DNA of 64,000 nt. It comes from Lottiidibacillus patelloidae (lineage in GTDB: Bacteria > Bacillota > Bacilli > Bacillales > SA5d-4). Positions 25,049 through 34,220 of this stretch are shown here, one piece after another (within the stretch, counting starts at the first letter, position 1; the number at the start of each line of letters is the position of its first letter). The translations under genes and the position numbers were made by a program. The notes below the pieces were generated by a model. That model made no database searches. It saw only the letters and a program-made list of their open reading frames with translations, and had not been told where the DNA came from. The stretch covers positions 62,001-126,000 of the forward strand of contig NZ_NPIA01000003.1 in the NCBI RefSeq assembly GCF_002262935.1. Reading direction: 5' to 3'.

Positions 25049-25984
25049 ATGATGAGAAAAGAAACAATTATTGTATATGCTTCTTTAGCATTTTCAACTA
25101 GCATATGGGGCAGTGCCTTTATTGCTGGTAAATACGCAGTAACAAGCTTTGAACCTGCTACTATTGCTTTTTTAAGATTTTTTTTCGCTGCAGTGATTTT
25201 GTACCCATTGATGTGGGTTACTCAGCGCAATAGATCAAAACCAACAATAAAAGACTGGGCACTATTTGCATTACTCGGGATTACAGGCATTACTATTTAT
25301 AATATTTGTTTCTTTATGGCAAGTAAATATGCAACGGTTATTAAAAGCTCTTTATTTATTGCCATTAACCCTGTATTAATAACATTACTTTCTTACTTTT
25401 TCCTCAAAGAAAAACTTAGTAAAAAACATTTCATTGGAATGATAGTGGCACTACTTGGGGTAATTATCATTATTACGAATGGTCAGCTAATTAGGATTAT
25501 TCAATTACAATTCCAATTTATTGATTTAGTATTATTGTTAGCTGTTATTACATGGGCATTATATAGTGTGCTAGGTAAACTTGCTTTAAAAAAGTATAAT
25601 GCAGTTGTTTCAACAACTTATGCGATTGGGTTTGGAACACTTTTTTTAGTTCCTTTCGTTTTAAATGAAATAACAGTCGAAGTCTTAACTAACGCTTCCA
25701 TTTCATCATGGTTAGCAATCATTCATATGAGTATCTTTGTCACAGTGGTTAGTTTTATTATGTATTATAATGGTATTAAAGAAATTGGTGCAGCGAAGGC
25801 ATCTATATTTATTAATGTAATGCCAGTATCTGCCGTTATTTTGGCAACCATTTTATTAGATGAAGTTTTTACTTTGCCATACCTAATTGGAGCTCTATTT
25901 GTTATTGGAGGAGTATCATATTCCACGATTACTAGAACGAAGAAAAAGCAAAATATTGCACAAATGAAAAAGGCATTGGAATAA
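25049..25984 (+). CDS. EamA/DMT-family metabolite exporter
   Basis: This 311-residue protein has ten membrane helices as two EamA repeats. SIWGSAFIAGKYAVTSFEPA and FLRFFFAA in the first half, and ITWALYSVLGKLALKKY in the second, are the usual EamA marks. INPVLITLLSYFFLKEKLSK and IFINVMPVSAVILATILLDE are the paired end-of-repeat motifs. It probably exports a small metabolite or amino acid. It is a single-gene unit with its own terminator. Confidence 0.85.
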   Translation: MMRKETIIVYASLAFSTSIWGSAFIAGKYAVTSFEPATIAFLRFFFAAVILYPLMWVTQRNRSKPTIKDWALFALLGITGITIYNICFFMASKYATVIKSSLFIAINPVLITLLSYFFLKEKLSKKHFIGMIVALLGVIIIITNGQLIRIIQLQFQFIDLVLLLAVITWALYSVLGKLALKKYNAVVSTTYAIGFGTLFLVPFVLNEITVEVLTNASISSWLAIIHMSIFVTVVSFIMYYNGIKEIGAAKASIFINVMPVSAVILATILLDEVFTLPYLIGALFVIGGVSYSTITRTKKKQNIAQMKKALE

Positions 25985-25996
25985 CCAATGCCTTCA
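25970..25996. terminator. Terminator between convergent EamA and antiporter genes
   Basis: AAGGCATTGG-AATAA-CCAATGCCTT, overlapping the EamA stop codon. Confidence 0.7.
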
Positions 25997-25997
25997 T

Positions 25998-27581
25998 TTA
26001 ATTTCCTCTGTTATTTAACTCTTCTATTTTTTCAATGATTTCTATTTTTTGTTTTTCACCTATTTTACTAGAGATAATTTCTCTTTGGATTAAATTGTTT
26101 ATTGCTTCATATTCCGTATAAAGAGCATCTCTACTAGCATTACGTTTCTTTTCTTTTTTAATGGTTGGGTATTTATTATATAGACCATGTAACTTTTCTT
26201 GCACATGTTCCATTTCCTTTTCGTAATCCGCTTTAAGCTCATTGTATTCAATATCTGTTAATAACAAGTTATTCTTCATATCTTGCCAATCTCTTAACGC
26301 TTCTTTATATCGGAATTGTCTTGTAATTAGTTCTTCGTACTCTGCAATCGATTGATCACTTTTTATTACCTTTAATTTTCGTATGAGGGGTTTAATTGTT
26401 AACCCTTGAACGATAAGTGAGAAGAGGACGACACTAAATGTGAAAAGTAAAATGTCATCTCGTCCTGTAAATGTTGCAGGCAAACTCAAAGCTAAAGCAA
26501 TAGATAAACTTCCTTTAAGCCCGCCCCAGTTTAGTACGTGTTTTTCTTTTCCTTTTACCTCTTTTATAAATGCTAAACTTGAATAAATAGCAATTGATCT
26601 TGCAAGAATTACTATTACAATTGCTAAAACGATAACACCCCACTTATTTTCCAATGGGATTCGATTGATTTCTAAACCAACTACAAGGAAGATTAATGAA
26701 TTGGCGATAAAGGCAATGACATCCCAAAAATTATTAATATTTAGTTTGGTAACTGGGCTCATACCAATTTTCGCTCCGTAGTTTCCAAATATTAATCCTG
26801 CTATAACTACCGCGATTACACCACTTACATGGAAATATTCTGCAGTAAAAAAACTTCCGAAAAACAATAATAAGGATATAGTAATTTCTAAGGGATAATT
26901 ATCAATAGGTTTAATAGCTAAGGATGCAACATAGCCAGACAATGCCCCAATCGCAATGCCACCAAGTGCAAATTTTAGAAATAATATGATACCTGAGCTC
27001 AAGCCGGCCCAGCCCATGTCAATATAACTCAATAAATAAACAGAAGAGATTGTAAATAAGACAACGGCAATACCATCATTAAATAAACTTTCTCCTTCAA
27101 TGATTGTCGTTAACTTTTTACTAACTCCGAGTGACTTAAAGATAGATAATACTGAAATTGGGTCTGTGGCACTCATTAAAGCCGCAAAAGTAAATGCAAC
27201 AACTAAAGGTAACTCAAGTAAGTAGTAAGCACCTGATCCTATTAGAATGAAAGAAATAAATGTGCCACCAAGTGCTAAGGCTAAGATTGGCTTTTTATTT
27301 TCTTTTAAGTGGGAGAATGGCAATTTTAAAGTAGCCTCACCTAAAAGTGTCGGAAGAAAGATTGAAATGACCATTACTTGAAAGACCGTGGACTGAGTAA
27401 TAAACTCTTTTGCATTTTCTAACACTGGTAAATGGAAAGAACCAATTAATAAACCTACAATGACAAGTGCAATACTATATGGTTGTTTAAATGCGCCAGC
27501 AATAAATGTTACAAATGAACCTACGAGTAGCAATAATAAAATTTGCATAAATATTTCATTAAATTCGTGCAATTTTTTCAC
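25998..27581 (-). CDS. CPA1-type Na+(K+)/H+ antiporter
   Basis: The protein has 527 residues: about twelve membrane segments to residue 410, then a charged cytoplasmic tail with coiled-coil character (KADYEKEMEHVQEKLHGLYN). LMSATDPISVLSIF and IIEGESLFNDGIAVVLF are the transport-core motifs of the NhaP/NHE group, with the key Asp in FND. VNWGGLKGSLSIALALSLP near TM10 is also typical (here LNWGGLKGS). It would exchange Na+ or K+ for protons. The GTG start is close to its ribosome binding site; TTG four codons on is an alternative. Confidence 0.87.
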   Translation of the reverse strand: MKKLHEFNEIFMQILLLLLVGSFVTFIAGAFKQPYSIALVIVGLLIGSFHLPVLENAKEFITQSTVFQVMVISIFLPTLLGEATLKLPFSHLKENKKPILALALGGTFISFILIGSGAYYLLELPLVVAFTFAALMSATDPISVLSIFKSLGVSKKLTTIIEGESLFNDGIAVVLFTISSVYLLSYIDMGWAGLSSGIILFLKFALGGIAIGALSGYVASLAIKPIDNYPLEITISLLLFFGSFFTAEYFHVSGVIAVVIAGLIFGNYGAKIGMSPVTKLNINNFWDVIAFIANSLIFLVVGLEINRIPLENKWGVIVLAIVIVILARSIAIYSSLAFIKEVKGKEKHVLNWGGLKGSLSIALALSLPATFTGRDDILLFTFSVVLFSLIVQGLTIKPLIRKLKVIKSDQSIAEYEELITRQFRYKEALRDWQDMKNNLLLTDIEYNELKADYEKEMEHVQEKLHGLYNKYPTIKKEKKRNASRDALYTEYEAINNLIQREIISSKIGEKQKIEIIEKIEELNNRGN

Positions 27582-27629
27582 CCTTTCTAAGATATACTAA
27601 TATTTTCTATTATAGTTTAGTTTTGCCAA

Positions 27630-27658
27630 TAAAAAAACAATCCATTGTCAGGATTGTA
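27630..27658 (-). terminator. Terminator after the GGDEF gene
   Basis: Read on the minus strand, ACAATCC-tgacaat-GGATTGT followed by a run of T. Confidence 0.75.
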
Positions 27659-27690
27659 TAGGAATTGAATTATTGTATTAAATATAAGGT

Positions 27691-28881
27691 TTATGTTTTT
27701 CTTTTCTCATAATGACATACTATATTTCTACCTTTATTTTTAGCCATATAAACTGCCTTATCTGCATAAAATATTAATTGATTTATTGAATTTGCATCGT
27801 CTGGAAATGAAGCGACGCCGACACTTATGGTAACATGGATCTTTTTTCCATTATCAAGTGTAATTTTAGCCCGTTCTACTTTCTTCCTAATTTGTTCTGC
27901 TAAAGTTATGACTTCTTGTTTAGGAAGTTTGGAAATAACTAATACAAACTCTTCTCCTCCGAATCTTACAGCAATGTGATTTTCGATACTTTCCATGATG
28001 ATCTTTGCAACGCTTTGCAAAGCTTTATCTCCATTTACATGACCATATTTGTTATTAATATGTCTTAAATAATCCATATCTGCAAAGATAATGCTAAGCT
28101 GTTCTTTCCTTTTGACTGCTTGCAAAAAATGTTTGTTAATGTTCTCATCAAAAAAGCGATAATTATATAGTCCAGTTTTCCCATCTATATATGCTAGCTT
28201 TTCCTCAGAGTTCAACAATTTTTTTAGTAAAAGTATTGGAATAATCAAAATGAGAATCAAAGATGGATCAAGTAAATATATTCCACCTACTAATGCCCCA
28301 AAACCAATCATAAGTAATTCAACTAGTAACACGTTAGAGTTCAATGTATTTACATTATTAAATGGTATATTTTGTTCTATAGAAAGAAATGTTGTAAGTA
28401 AGAATAACTTCATTAATACAAAGATGAATGCTGTTGGGATGATAGCTAAAGTTCTTGCAAAAGAGAGGAAGTCAATGAGTCCTTGAACATAGGAGTAAAC
28501 AGATGCAGCACATAGTCCTGAAATGATCACGATTGCAACTTTTAAATGATCTCTATTTTGAAAAGAGGTTTTAAAGTCATAGTTGAAAATATTCGAAATA
28601 AAAAGTGAAAGCAGTTGTAACAAGCAAAATAATGGGAAAGGTAAGATAATTAATACAGCAAATTCGACACTACTTAGTAAGCGTTTCTCAATCTTTTTAC
28701 TTTCAAAGTAATGAATCACAATACGAATCAAGACTATAATAAAGGTCCAAAGTCCGAAGTGGAGCCAAGTTGTAAGCTGAAAAAATTGCAAATGAGATGC
28801 GGAAATGACGGAGATGATTATTGCTATGCTTAAACAAGTTGTTATATAAAAAGATAATATGTTGTTATACATTTTCAACAC
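27691..28881 (-). CDS. Membrane diguanylate cyclase (GGDEF domain)
   Basis: This 396-residue protein has seven or so hydrophobic segments in the first 220 residues, then a GGDEF domain (about 225-395). IDGKTGLYNYRFFDE, FADMDYLRHINNKYGHVNGD and VRFGGEEFVLV supply the metal site and the GGEEF active loop, so it should make c-di-GMP. The inhibitory RxxD site usually five residues ahead of the GG(D/E)EF loop is absent (SIENHIAVRF occupies the region). The N-terminal membrane part is probably a sensor of unknown signal. AGGAGG precedes GTG 28881. Confidence 0.87.
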   Translation of the reverse strand: MLKMYNNILSFYITTCLSIAIIISVISASHLQFFQLTTWLHFGLWTFIIVLIRIVIHYFESKKIEKRLLSSVEFAVLIILPFPLFCLLQLLSLFISNIFNYDFKTSFQNRDHLKVAIVIISGLCAASVYSYVQGLIDFLSFARTLAIIPTAFIFVLMKLFLLTTFLSIEQNIPFNNVNTLNSNVLLVELLMIGFGALVGGIYLLDPSLILILIIPILLLKKLLNSEEKLAYIDGKTGLYNYRFFDENINKHFLQAVKRKEQLSIIFADMDYLRHINNKYGHVNGDKALQSVAKIIMESIENHIAVRFGGEEFVLVISKLPKQEVITLAEQIRKKVERAKITLDNGKKIHVTISVGVASFPDDANSINQLIFYADKAVYMAKNKGRNIVCHYEKRKT

Positions 28882-28973
28882 ATTGGGCCTCCTAATTGTA
28901 AGTAAATAATCGATTTAGCCCGAAAAACTATTCTTATCATCATATTCTCGATCTACAGTAATGTTCCCTCAAA

Positions 28974-29321
28974 TTATTTTCCTTTTTTAAAGTATAAATC
29001 GTGATGTAATTCACAATTAGGGTTAAATTTAGCACGACAGACTGGGCAATGATAAGTATTATTTAAATAACATGCGATTGTTAGCTCGTTCTTACATGCT
29101 CCACAATATATGGCCGGTTTGCTGAAATCTTCTTTTGGCCATGGGGTAGCTTCATGCCTTTCACTTTCTTGATGACAAGAATAACAAGGGTAATATTTAT
29201 TACAACATTTAAATTTAATTGCAATGATATCTTGAGTGGAATGATAATGAACACACCTTGTATTCGTATCTATCGTTTTTCCGTAAATCTTTATAGTTCT
29301 GTTAATACTATTCTTTTCCAT
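28974..29321 (-). CDS. CHY-type zinc finger protein
   Basis: This 115-residue protein is rich in paired Cys/His ligands: CVHYHS, KCCNKYYPCYSCHQE, YCGACKNEL and YHCPVCRAKFNPNCELHH. This order matches the CHY zinc finger domain, also seen in eukaryotic Hot13 and Pirh2, and it should bind several Zn2+. In bacteria the role is unknown. GGAGGC precedes the ATG. It is divergent from ypmR. Confidence 0.82.
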   Translation of the reverse strand: MEKNSINRTIKIYGKTIDTNTRCVHYHSTQDIIAIKFKCCNKYYPCYSCHQESERHEATPWPKEDFSKPAIYCGACKNELTIACYLNNTYHCPVCRAKFNPNCELHHDLYFKKGK

Positions 29322-29383
29322 TTGAGAAGCCTCCTATGTTATTATCAAATTAAAGAAAACTAGATTAGTAGGGTGTAAAACCA

Positions 29384-30268
29384 ATGAAGAAAAGAAATAT
29401 TATCTTAAGTATTTGTTTTATTTTTATATGTATTATAAACGTTTATCTATTACTAGATGATAAATCTCGACAAGTGATGTTAACACAAGTTTCTTCTAAA
29501 AAAACAGTAGTCGTTTCTAAAGGTATTATTCTAAACAAAGATATATCAATAGTAGCTATTGGTGATTCCTTAACAGAAGGTATTGGTGATTCCTCAGGAA
29601 GAGGGGGTTATCTATATTTTTTAGAACAAGAACTGAAAAGTCAACCACAATTAAGGGAAATTACAATTGAAAACTTAGGTGTTAAAGGGAGAAGGACAGA
29701 TCAACTTATAAAAAGTTTAAAGAAAGAAAAGATGTCTACATCTCTAAAAACAGCAGATGTCGTATTAATTACAATTGGCGGCAATGACCTCATGAAAATT
29801 ACAAAAGAAAATTTTACTGATTTAACGAAAGAACTTTTTGAGAAAGAACAGGAATCATTTAGAAAAAATCTACATGAAATCTTTCGACTAATTAATAACT
29901 ATAATGAAAATACCAAAATATATTTAATTGGTATGTACAATCCGTTTTCTCTTTGGCTAGAAGAATTAAACGAATTAGAGGAGATTATCATTGATTGGAA
30001 TTCAATTGGACTAGAGGTTGCTTTATCTTATAGTAACGGATACTACATTCCTATTAACGACATTTTTGTTGGGGATACAAACCTGTTACTTGCAGAGGAT
30101 AACTTTCATCCCAATGCAAGGGGATATAAACTAATGGCAAATCGAATAGTTGATTACTTAGGTTTTTATACTTTTAATACACAATCAGATTCAGAGATGG
30201 GAATTGAGATAGATCCATCTAGAAATAACGCAGAAATACTAACTACTCAAAGACATTATAGACCATAA
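29384..30268 (+). CDS. ypmR: YpmR-like SGNH/GDSL esterase, membrane-anchored
   Basis: This 294-residue protein has an N-terminal hydrophobic anchor (about residues 6-24). The SGNH blocks follow: AIGDSLTEGIGD (catalytic Ser), ENLGVKGRRTDQL (Gly), ITIGGNDLM (Asn) and EDNFHPNARGY (Asp, His). The following gene is ypmS-like, the same order as ypmR-ypmS in B. subtilis. It acts outside the membrane as an ester or lipid hydrolase of unknown substrate. Confidence 0.85.
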   Translation: MKKRNIILSICFIFICIINVYLLLDDKSRQVMLTQVSSKKTVVVSKGIILNKDISIVAIGDSLTEGIGDSSGRGGYLYFLEQELKSQPQLREITIENLGVKGRRTDQLIKSLKKEKMSTSLKTADVVLITIGGNDLMKITKENFTDLTKELFEKEQESFRKNLHEIFRLINNYNENTKIYLIGMYNPFSLWLEELNELEEIIIDWNSIGLEVALSYSNGYYIPINDIFVGDTNLLLAEDNFHPNARGYKLMANRIVDYLGFYTFNTQSDSEMGIEIDPSRNNAEILTTQRHYRP

Positions 30269-30283
30269 TGAATGGGGATAAAA

Positions 30284-30862
30284 ATGAAAAACTGGAATAA
30301 ATGGAAACTAAGTTTTTTTACGATATTAATCATGAATATTGCACTTTTAGTTACAATAGTTTCTTTCATAGTTGCAACACCAAATACAATTGAAAATAGT
30401 CCAAACAATATACAAACTGAAGAAGTTCATTTTAATGTCACTACCACAAAACAACAATTAAATTCATTAATACGTCAATACTTAACAAAGAATAGAAAGG
30501 AAGAAAAAATATCATATGCCGTTGTTTTAGCTGATGACATAACAATGGTAGGTACGATAACGGCCTTTGGTAAAAAAGTAAGCTTGTTAATGAGTTTTGA
30601 GCCAAAAGTAAAGCAGAATGGTGACTTAGTTTTGGAAGTAAAGGCAATAAGATTAGGTAAATTAAGGTTACCTGATCGTACGGTACTTAAATATATTAAG
30701 GACCATTATAATATTCCTAACTGGGTTATTGTTCAACCTGATAAAAAAGCAGTTTATGTATCATTGAATTCGTTACAATTAAAAAATAATATTCAATTGA
30801 AGGCAAGTACTTTTAATTTAGAAGAGGATGATATATCTTTCGATGTAGGAATAACGCCTTAA
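30284..30862 (+). CDS. ypmS: YpmS-like membrane-anchored DUF2140 protein
   Basis: This protein of 192 residues starts at ATG 30284 with GGGGAT six bases upstream (ATG 30272 overlaps that site). One N-terminal membrane segment (FFTILIMNIALLVTIVSFIV) is followed by an extracytoplasmic beta-rich domain with KQQLNSLIRQYL, LVLEVKAIRLGKLRLPD and an NWVIVQPDKKAVYV stretch. This is the DUF2140 pattern of Bacillus YpmS. It follows ypmR by 15 bases and probably works with it at the envelope. Confidence 0.82.
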   Translation: MKNWNKWKLSFFTILIMNIALLVTIVSFIVATPNTIENSPNNIQTEEVHFNVTTTKQQLNSLIRQYLTKNRKEEKISYAVVLADDITMVGTITAFGKKVSLLMSFEPKVKQNGDLVLEVKAIRLGKLRLPDRTVLKYIKDHYNIPNWVIVQPDKKAVYVSLNSLQLKNNIQLKASTFNLEEDDISFDVGITP

Positions 30863-30878
30863 AAGGGAGGGGTTAATA

Positions 30879-31895
30879 GTGGTAGTTATTTTAAGAAGTT
30901 TAGTGTCTAAAGTAGTGAAGATGAGTAATGTATTATTATTTTTTATAACATTTTCGATGATCTTATTGAGCACGATAATCATTTTTTCAATAGAACGAGA
31001 AACGTTTCCAACACTCTTTGATGCTCTTTGGTGGGTAATGACTACTGTAACTACGGTAGGATATGGAGACTTTTATCCTGTTACCATTGCAGGTAGAATA
31101 TTCGCGATGTTTTTGTATATTTTCGGAATAGGAATTTTAGGAGTAGTGATCGGGAAAATCGTCGATAGTTTTGCAACCATTAAGCGTTTAAAGGAGGAAG
31201 GAAAGTTGAAATATACTGGAGCGGGGCATATCGTCATCTTTGGTTGGTCAAAAAAAGCAGAAATTGCTATTCATGAAATTATTAATAGTGATGAAAAAAT
31301 TGAAATTGTAATCATTGATCAATTAGCAAGAGAACCATTTCCACATGATCGAGTGATTTATATACAGGGTGACCCATCTGTTGAAAATACTATGATGATG
31401 GCAAATTTGCAAAATGCTAAAGCTGCAATCGTTTTTGCCGACGACACTATTGATAATAGCGTATTAGTAGATGGAAAATCATTATTGTTTGTTTCAGCAG
31501 TAGAGCATTATGCGCCTGACGTTTATACGGTTGTTGAAATACTTAGAGAAGACCATATTAAAAATTTCAAGCATGTAAATGTAGATGAATTTGTTTTATC
31601 TCATGAAATGATTTCACGCTTGTTAGTACAATCAACGATTCAAAATGGAATTACAGATGTCATATCACAATTATTAAGTCGCTCTATTGGGGACGATATT
31701 TATGAAATCGAAAAAAAGGAAAACTGGATAACGTATAAAGATGCTGTAGTTGCTTTAATGAATGATGGTGCCACATTAATTGGAGCTGGGAATAAATTGA
31801 ATGTTAATGAAGTATTAAATGAAAAAATTCCAAATGATGTTTGCTTAAGAATAATTTGTAGCAAAGAAACGTTAGAAAAAATTATCTCTCGATAA
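30879..31895 (+). CDS. yugO: YugO-like potassium channel with TrkA-N domain
   Basis: The protein has 338 residues from GTG 30879 (GGGAGG upstream). Two membrane segments flank the selectivity filter TTVTTVGYGD (residues about 50-60). An RCK/TrkA-N domain follows from about 105 (GHIVIFGWSKKAEIAIHEII, then YIQGDPS and a nucleotide-binding Rossmann pattern). This is the architecture of B. subtilis YugO, a gated K+ channel needed for biofilm electrical signalling. It sits 16 bases after ypmS and may be cotranscribed with ypmRS. Confidence 0.85.
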   Translation: MVVILRSLVSKVVKMSNVLLFFITFSMILLSTIIIFSIERETFPTLFDALWWVMTTVTTVGYGDFYPVTIAGRIFAMFLYIFGIGILGVVIGKIVDSFATIKRLKEEGKLKYTGAGHIVIFGWSKKAEIAIHEIINSDEKIEIVIIDQLAREPFPHDRVIYIQGDPSVENTMMMANLQNAKAAIVFADDTIDNSVLVDGKSLLFVSAVEHYAPDVYTVVEILREDHIKNFKHVNVDEFVLSHEMISRLLVQSTIQNGITDVISQLLSRSIGDDIYEIEKKENWITYKDAVVALMNDGATLIGAGNKLNVNEVLNEKIPNDVCLRIICSKETLEKIISR

Positions 31896-31946
31896 GAATA
31901 GCATCTCGTTAAAAGGTGATATTAAATAGTGAAAGGGGGATTTTCC

Positions 31947-32087
31947 ATGGCAAAGTCGAAACATGCCTTTGATAGATATCGTCCCAATCACTTAGGTACA
32001 CAGCCACGTGCTGCTGAGGGAAATAAAGGTAAGCAAATGGCTACGAAAGGGAACGAGCACCCGGACTATGCTCCTCCAAAAGGTTAA
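31947..32087 (+). CDS. sspN: Small acid-soluble spore protein N
   Basis: This 46-residue protein reads RYRPNHLGTQPRAAEGNKGK and then QM, the hallmark of SspN. Such minor SASPs are made in the forespore. GAAAGGGGGA precedes the ATG, and a terminator follows within ten bases. In B. subtilis sspN is followed by tlp; tlp is absent here. Confidence 0.9.
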   Translation: MAKSKHAFDRYRPNHLGTQPRAAEGNKGKQMATKGNEHPDYAPPKG

Positions 32088-32093
32088 CTTTTG

Positions 32094-32119
32094 AACTCTC
32101 CATATCGGAGAGTTTTTTG
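32094..32119 (+). terminator. Terminator after sspN
   Basis: AACTCTCC-ATATC-GGAGAGTT followed by TTTT. Confidence 0.85.
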
Positions 32120-32155
32120 CATAAGATTCAGCATACTTCTTTAGGGGTGATTTAT

Positions 32156-33073
32156 TTGAACAAAATTGGACTAGTACTAGAAGGTGGAGGTATGAGAGGT
32201 ACATATACTGCTGGTGTATTAGAATTTCTAATGGATAAGAACCTTTACTTTCCATATGTTATTGGAGTCTCTGCCGGTGCATGTAATGGTTCTTCTTATA
32301 TATCAAGACAAAAAGAACGAAATAAAATTGTCAACCTTGAGTATGTTAATCAACCACAGTATTTATCCGCTCGGAACTTTATTAAAAAACAGCAATTATT
32401 TGATATGGATTTTATATTTGAAGAGTTACCAAATATTCATGTCCCTTTTGACTATGAAACATTTAAATATGCAAAAGAACAATTTATTGTAGGTACTACA
32501 GATATATCTACAGGCAAGCCAATTTACTTTTCAAAAGAACAATATCATGATCATATTCCTCTTCTACTTCGAGCATCAAGTTCTATTCCTATCGTTGCAC
32601 CTGTCGTTGAATTTGAGGATATGAAATTATTAGATGGAGGTATCGTCGATCCTATTCCGATTAAGAAATCAGAACTAGATGGTAATTCTTTTAATGTTGT
32701 AATATTAACGAGAAATGATGATTATGTAAAAAAACAAACTAAAATGAAATGGATAGCAAAGCGCTTCTACAAAGAATATCCTGCATTAATAAAGGTTTTA
32801 GAAGAAAGACATGAAATTTATAACAATACGATATCGTATATTAAAGATCAAGAAGAAAAGGGCAATATATTTGTTTTTCGACCGAGTAGTCGATTAAAAG
32901 TGAGTAGCATTGAACGTAATACGGCCAAGCTGACAGAGTTATATTATTTGGGATATAAAGATGCACAAACTAAATATGAGCACTTATTATCTTGGATAAA
33001 ACAACGTACGATTGATACTGAAGAGCAGAAAGATTCTAATCATGAAAAAGTTGCACCTATTAAAGTTGTATAA
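32156..33073 (+). CDS. Patatin-like phospholipase
   Basis: This protein of about 305 residues starts at TTG 32156, six bases after AGGGGTGA. LVLEGGGMRGTYTAGVLEFL is the oxyanion-hole block, GVSAGAC the nucleophile-elbow GxSxG motif, and LLDGGIVDPIP holds the catalytic Asp (DGG). FIVGTTDISTGKPIYF is typical of the YjjU-type bacterial patatins. It lacks a signal peptide, so it is probably a cytosolic or membrane-associated lipid acyl hydrolase. It is followed by a hairpin repeat. Confidence 0.87.
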   Translation: MNKIGLVLEGGGMRGTYTAGVLEFLMDKNLYFPYVIGVSAGACNGSSYISRQKERNKIVNLEYVNQPQYLSARNFIKKQQLFDMDFIFEELPNIHVPFDYETFKYAKEQFIVGTTDISTGKPIYFSKEQYHDHIPLLLRASSSIPIVAPVVEFEDMKLLDGGIVDPIPIKKSELDGNSFNVVILTRNDDYVKKQTKMKWIAKRFYKEYPALIKVLEERHEIYNNTISYIKDQEEKGNIFVFRPSSRLKVSSIERNTAKLTELYYLGYKDAQTKYEHLLSWIKQRTIDTEEQKDSNHEKVAPIKVV

Positions 33074-33076
33074 GAA

Positions 33077-33160
33077 AAAGCTGGGACAAAACAAGGAGCC
33101 AGACACCTCATTCTACAATCTATAGCAATGAGGAGCAAGGCACTTGTGTTCCAGCTTCTT
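33077..33160. repeat. Intergenic hairpin repeat, copy 2 (expanded)
   Basis: AAGCTGGGACA and TGTTCCAGCTT form the outer stem, and CCTCATT/AATGAGG an inner one. GACAAAACAAGGAGCCAGACAC and GGCACTTGTGT match the reverse complement of the element at 12944-12976, which lacks the roughly 35-base inner arm. Confidence 0.6.
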
Positions 33161-33169
33161 TAACATGCA

Positions 33170-33397
33170 TTAAAATTTACAAGCTGCACCAATTATGATT
33201 AAAAGGATAAACAATACTACAAATAATGCGAATGAATTTCCTCTACCATATGTCGGTGTGCCGTAGCAGCAACTTGAAGGCATATGCTGCATCATTGGCG
33301 CAGAATACATCATTGGTGCTTGTTGTTCTACACCCATCTCAGGCATTTCATACCCTTTTCCAGGCATTTCGTAAGGTCCATACTTCATTTTCTCCAT
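33170..33397 (-). CDS. YjcZ-type sporulation protein with Met/Pro-rich head
   Basis: This 75-residue protein has a Met-, Pro- and Gly-rich N-terminal half (KGYEMPEMGVEQQAPMMYSA) resembling spore-coat proteins. Its C-terminus NSFALFVVLFILLIIIGAAC is the YjcZ hydrophobic module. It is therefore a YjcZ module fused to a coat-like head. GGAGGTT precedes the ATG. Probably spore-associated, by analogy. Confidence 0.75.
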   Translation of the reverse strand: MEKMKYGPYEMPGKGYEMPEMGVEQQAPMMYSAPMMQHMPSSCCYGTPTYGRGNSFALFVVLFILLIIIGAACKF

Positions 33398-33584
33398 GAA
33401 ATAACCTCCTCTCCTATATGCTTACAATATCTTTATGTATTAATTTAATAATTGTATAGGCGTATGTGTATGTAGAGAAGAGTTCTTTCAGACAATTAAC
33501 TACTTTTGGATTTAAGAGGAATAAATTCTGTTGTAACTTTAGATCTTATTATTCGTCATAATAGTAAGGAGGGTGAATAATAAG

Positions 33585-34100
33585 ATGAAAAAATATTTAT
33601 CTTTATTGTTGGCATTCATATTATGTGTAACTTTAGTAGCATGTGGCTCTAGTGATAAGGCTACTGATGATAAAAATAGTGGAATAGCAGACAATGAGAA
33701 TGAAGAAGATAAACTAGAAACAAACGAAGGAAACAACGGAATAATTGCAGGTAGTATAGTACCTTCTGCAACAATCACAGAAGTAAAGAATGATGATGTG
33801 ACTATAGTTTATAGCCTTAAAAATCAAACTGAAAAAGTTAAGCAATTTACATTTAGAACTAGTCAAAAGTTTGATTATGATCTTTATAGTAAAGATGGCA
33901 AGTTAATAAAAAGATACTCAGAAGATAAGGATTTTTTACAAGCGATAACATACCTTACATTGAAACAAGGAGAATCGTATGATATCCCAATTCATGTAAA
34001 AAATTTGAAAGCGGGCCATTATAAACTTATTATTTGGTTAACAGCAGAAAGTGAAGAGGATTATAAAGTACATGTGCCTTTTGAAATCCCTCATAACTAA
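33585..34100 (+). CDS. Lipoprotein with BsuPI (intracellular proteinase inhibitor) domain
   Basis: This protein of about 171 residues starts at ATG 33585; the GTG at 33573 is too close to the AAGGAGG site. Lipobox VAC anchors it. After an acidic Asn/Asp/Glu linker (to about residue 50) comes a BsuPI-like beta domain with VYSLKNQTEKVKQFTFRTSQ, FDYDLYSKDG and LTLKQGESYDI. The domain was first seen in the intracellular proteinase inhibitor of B. subtilis and often occurs in exported lipoproteins. Inhibitory activity here is unproven. Confidence 0.75.
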   Translation: MKKYLSLLLAFILCVTLVACGSSDKATDDKNSGIADNENEEDKLETNEGNNGIIAGSIVPSATITEVKNDDVTIVYSLKNQTEKVKQFTFRTSQKFDYDLYSKDGKLIKRYSEDKDFLQAITYLTLKQGESYDIPIHVKNLKAGHYKLIIWLTAESEEDYKVHVPFEIPHN

Positions 34101-34104
34101 AAAA

Positions 34105-34140
34105 GAATTTGAAATAGTGACAATCGCTATTTCTTTTTTT
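34105..34140 (+). terminator. Terminator after the BsuPI lipoprotein gene
   Basis: GAAATAG...CTATTTC hairpin followed by seven T. Confidence 0.75.
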
Positions 34141-34220
34141 CTAAATTGATTGAAAAAACTTTATTTTCAAGTAAAATAGAAAATGCAGTGTAAATTTAAG
34201 GAAAAGGTGATGTGAACATC

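Noticed and set aside
33398..33480. SigK promoter for the larger YjcZ-type gene
   Set aside because: CATA-like stretches occur but none has the correct TA at the end of the -10 together with an AC at the right distance.
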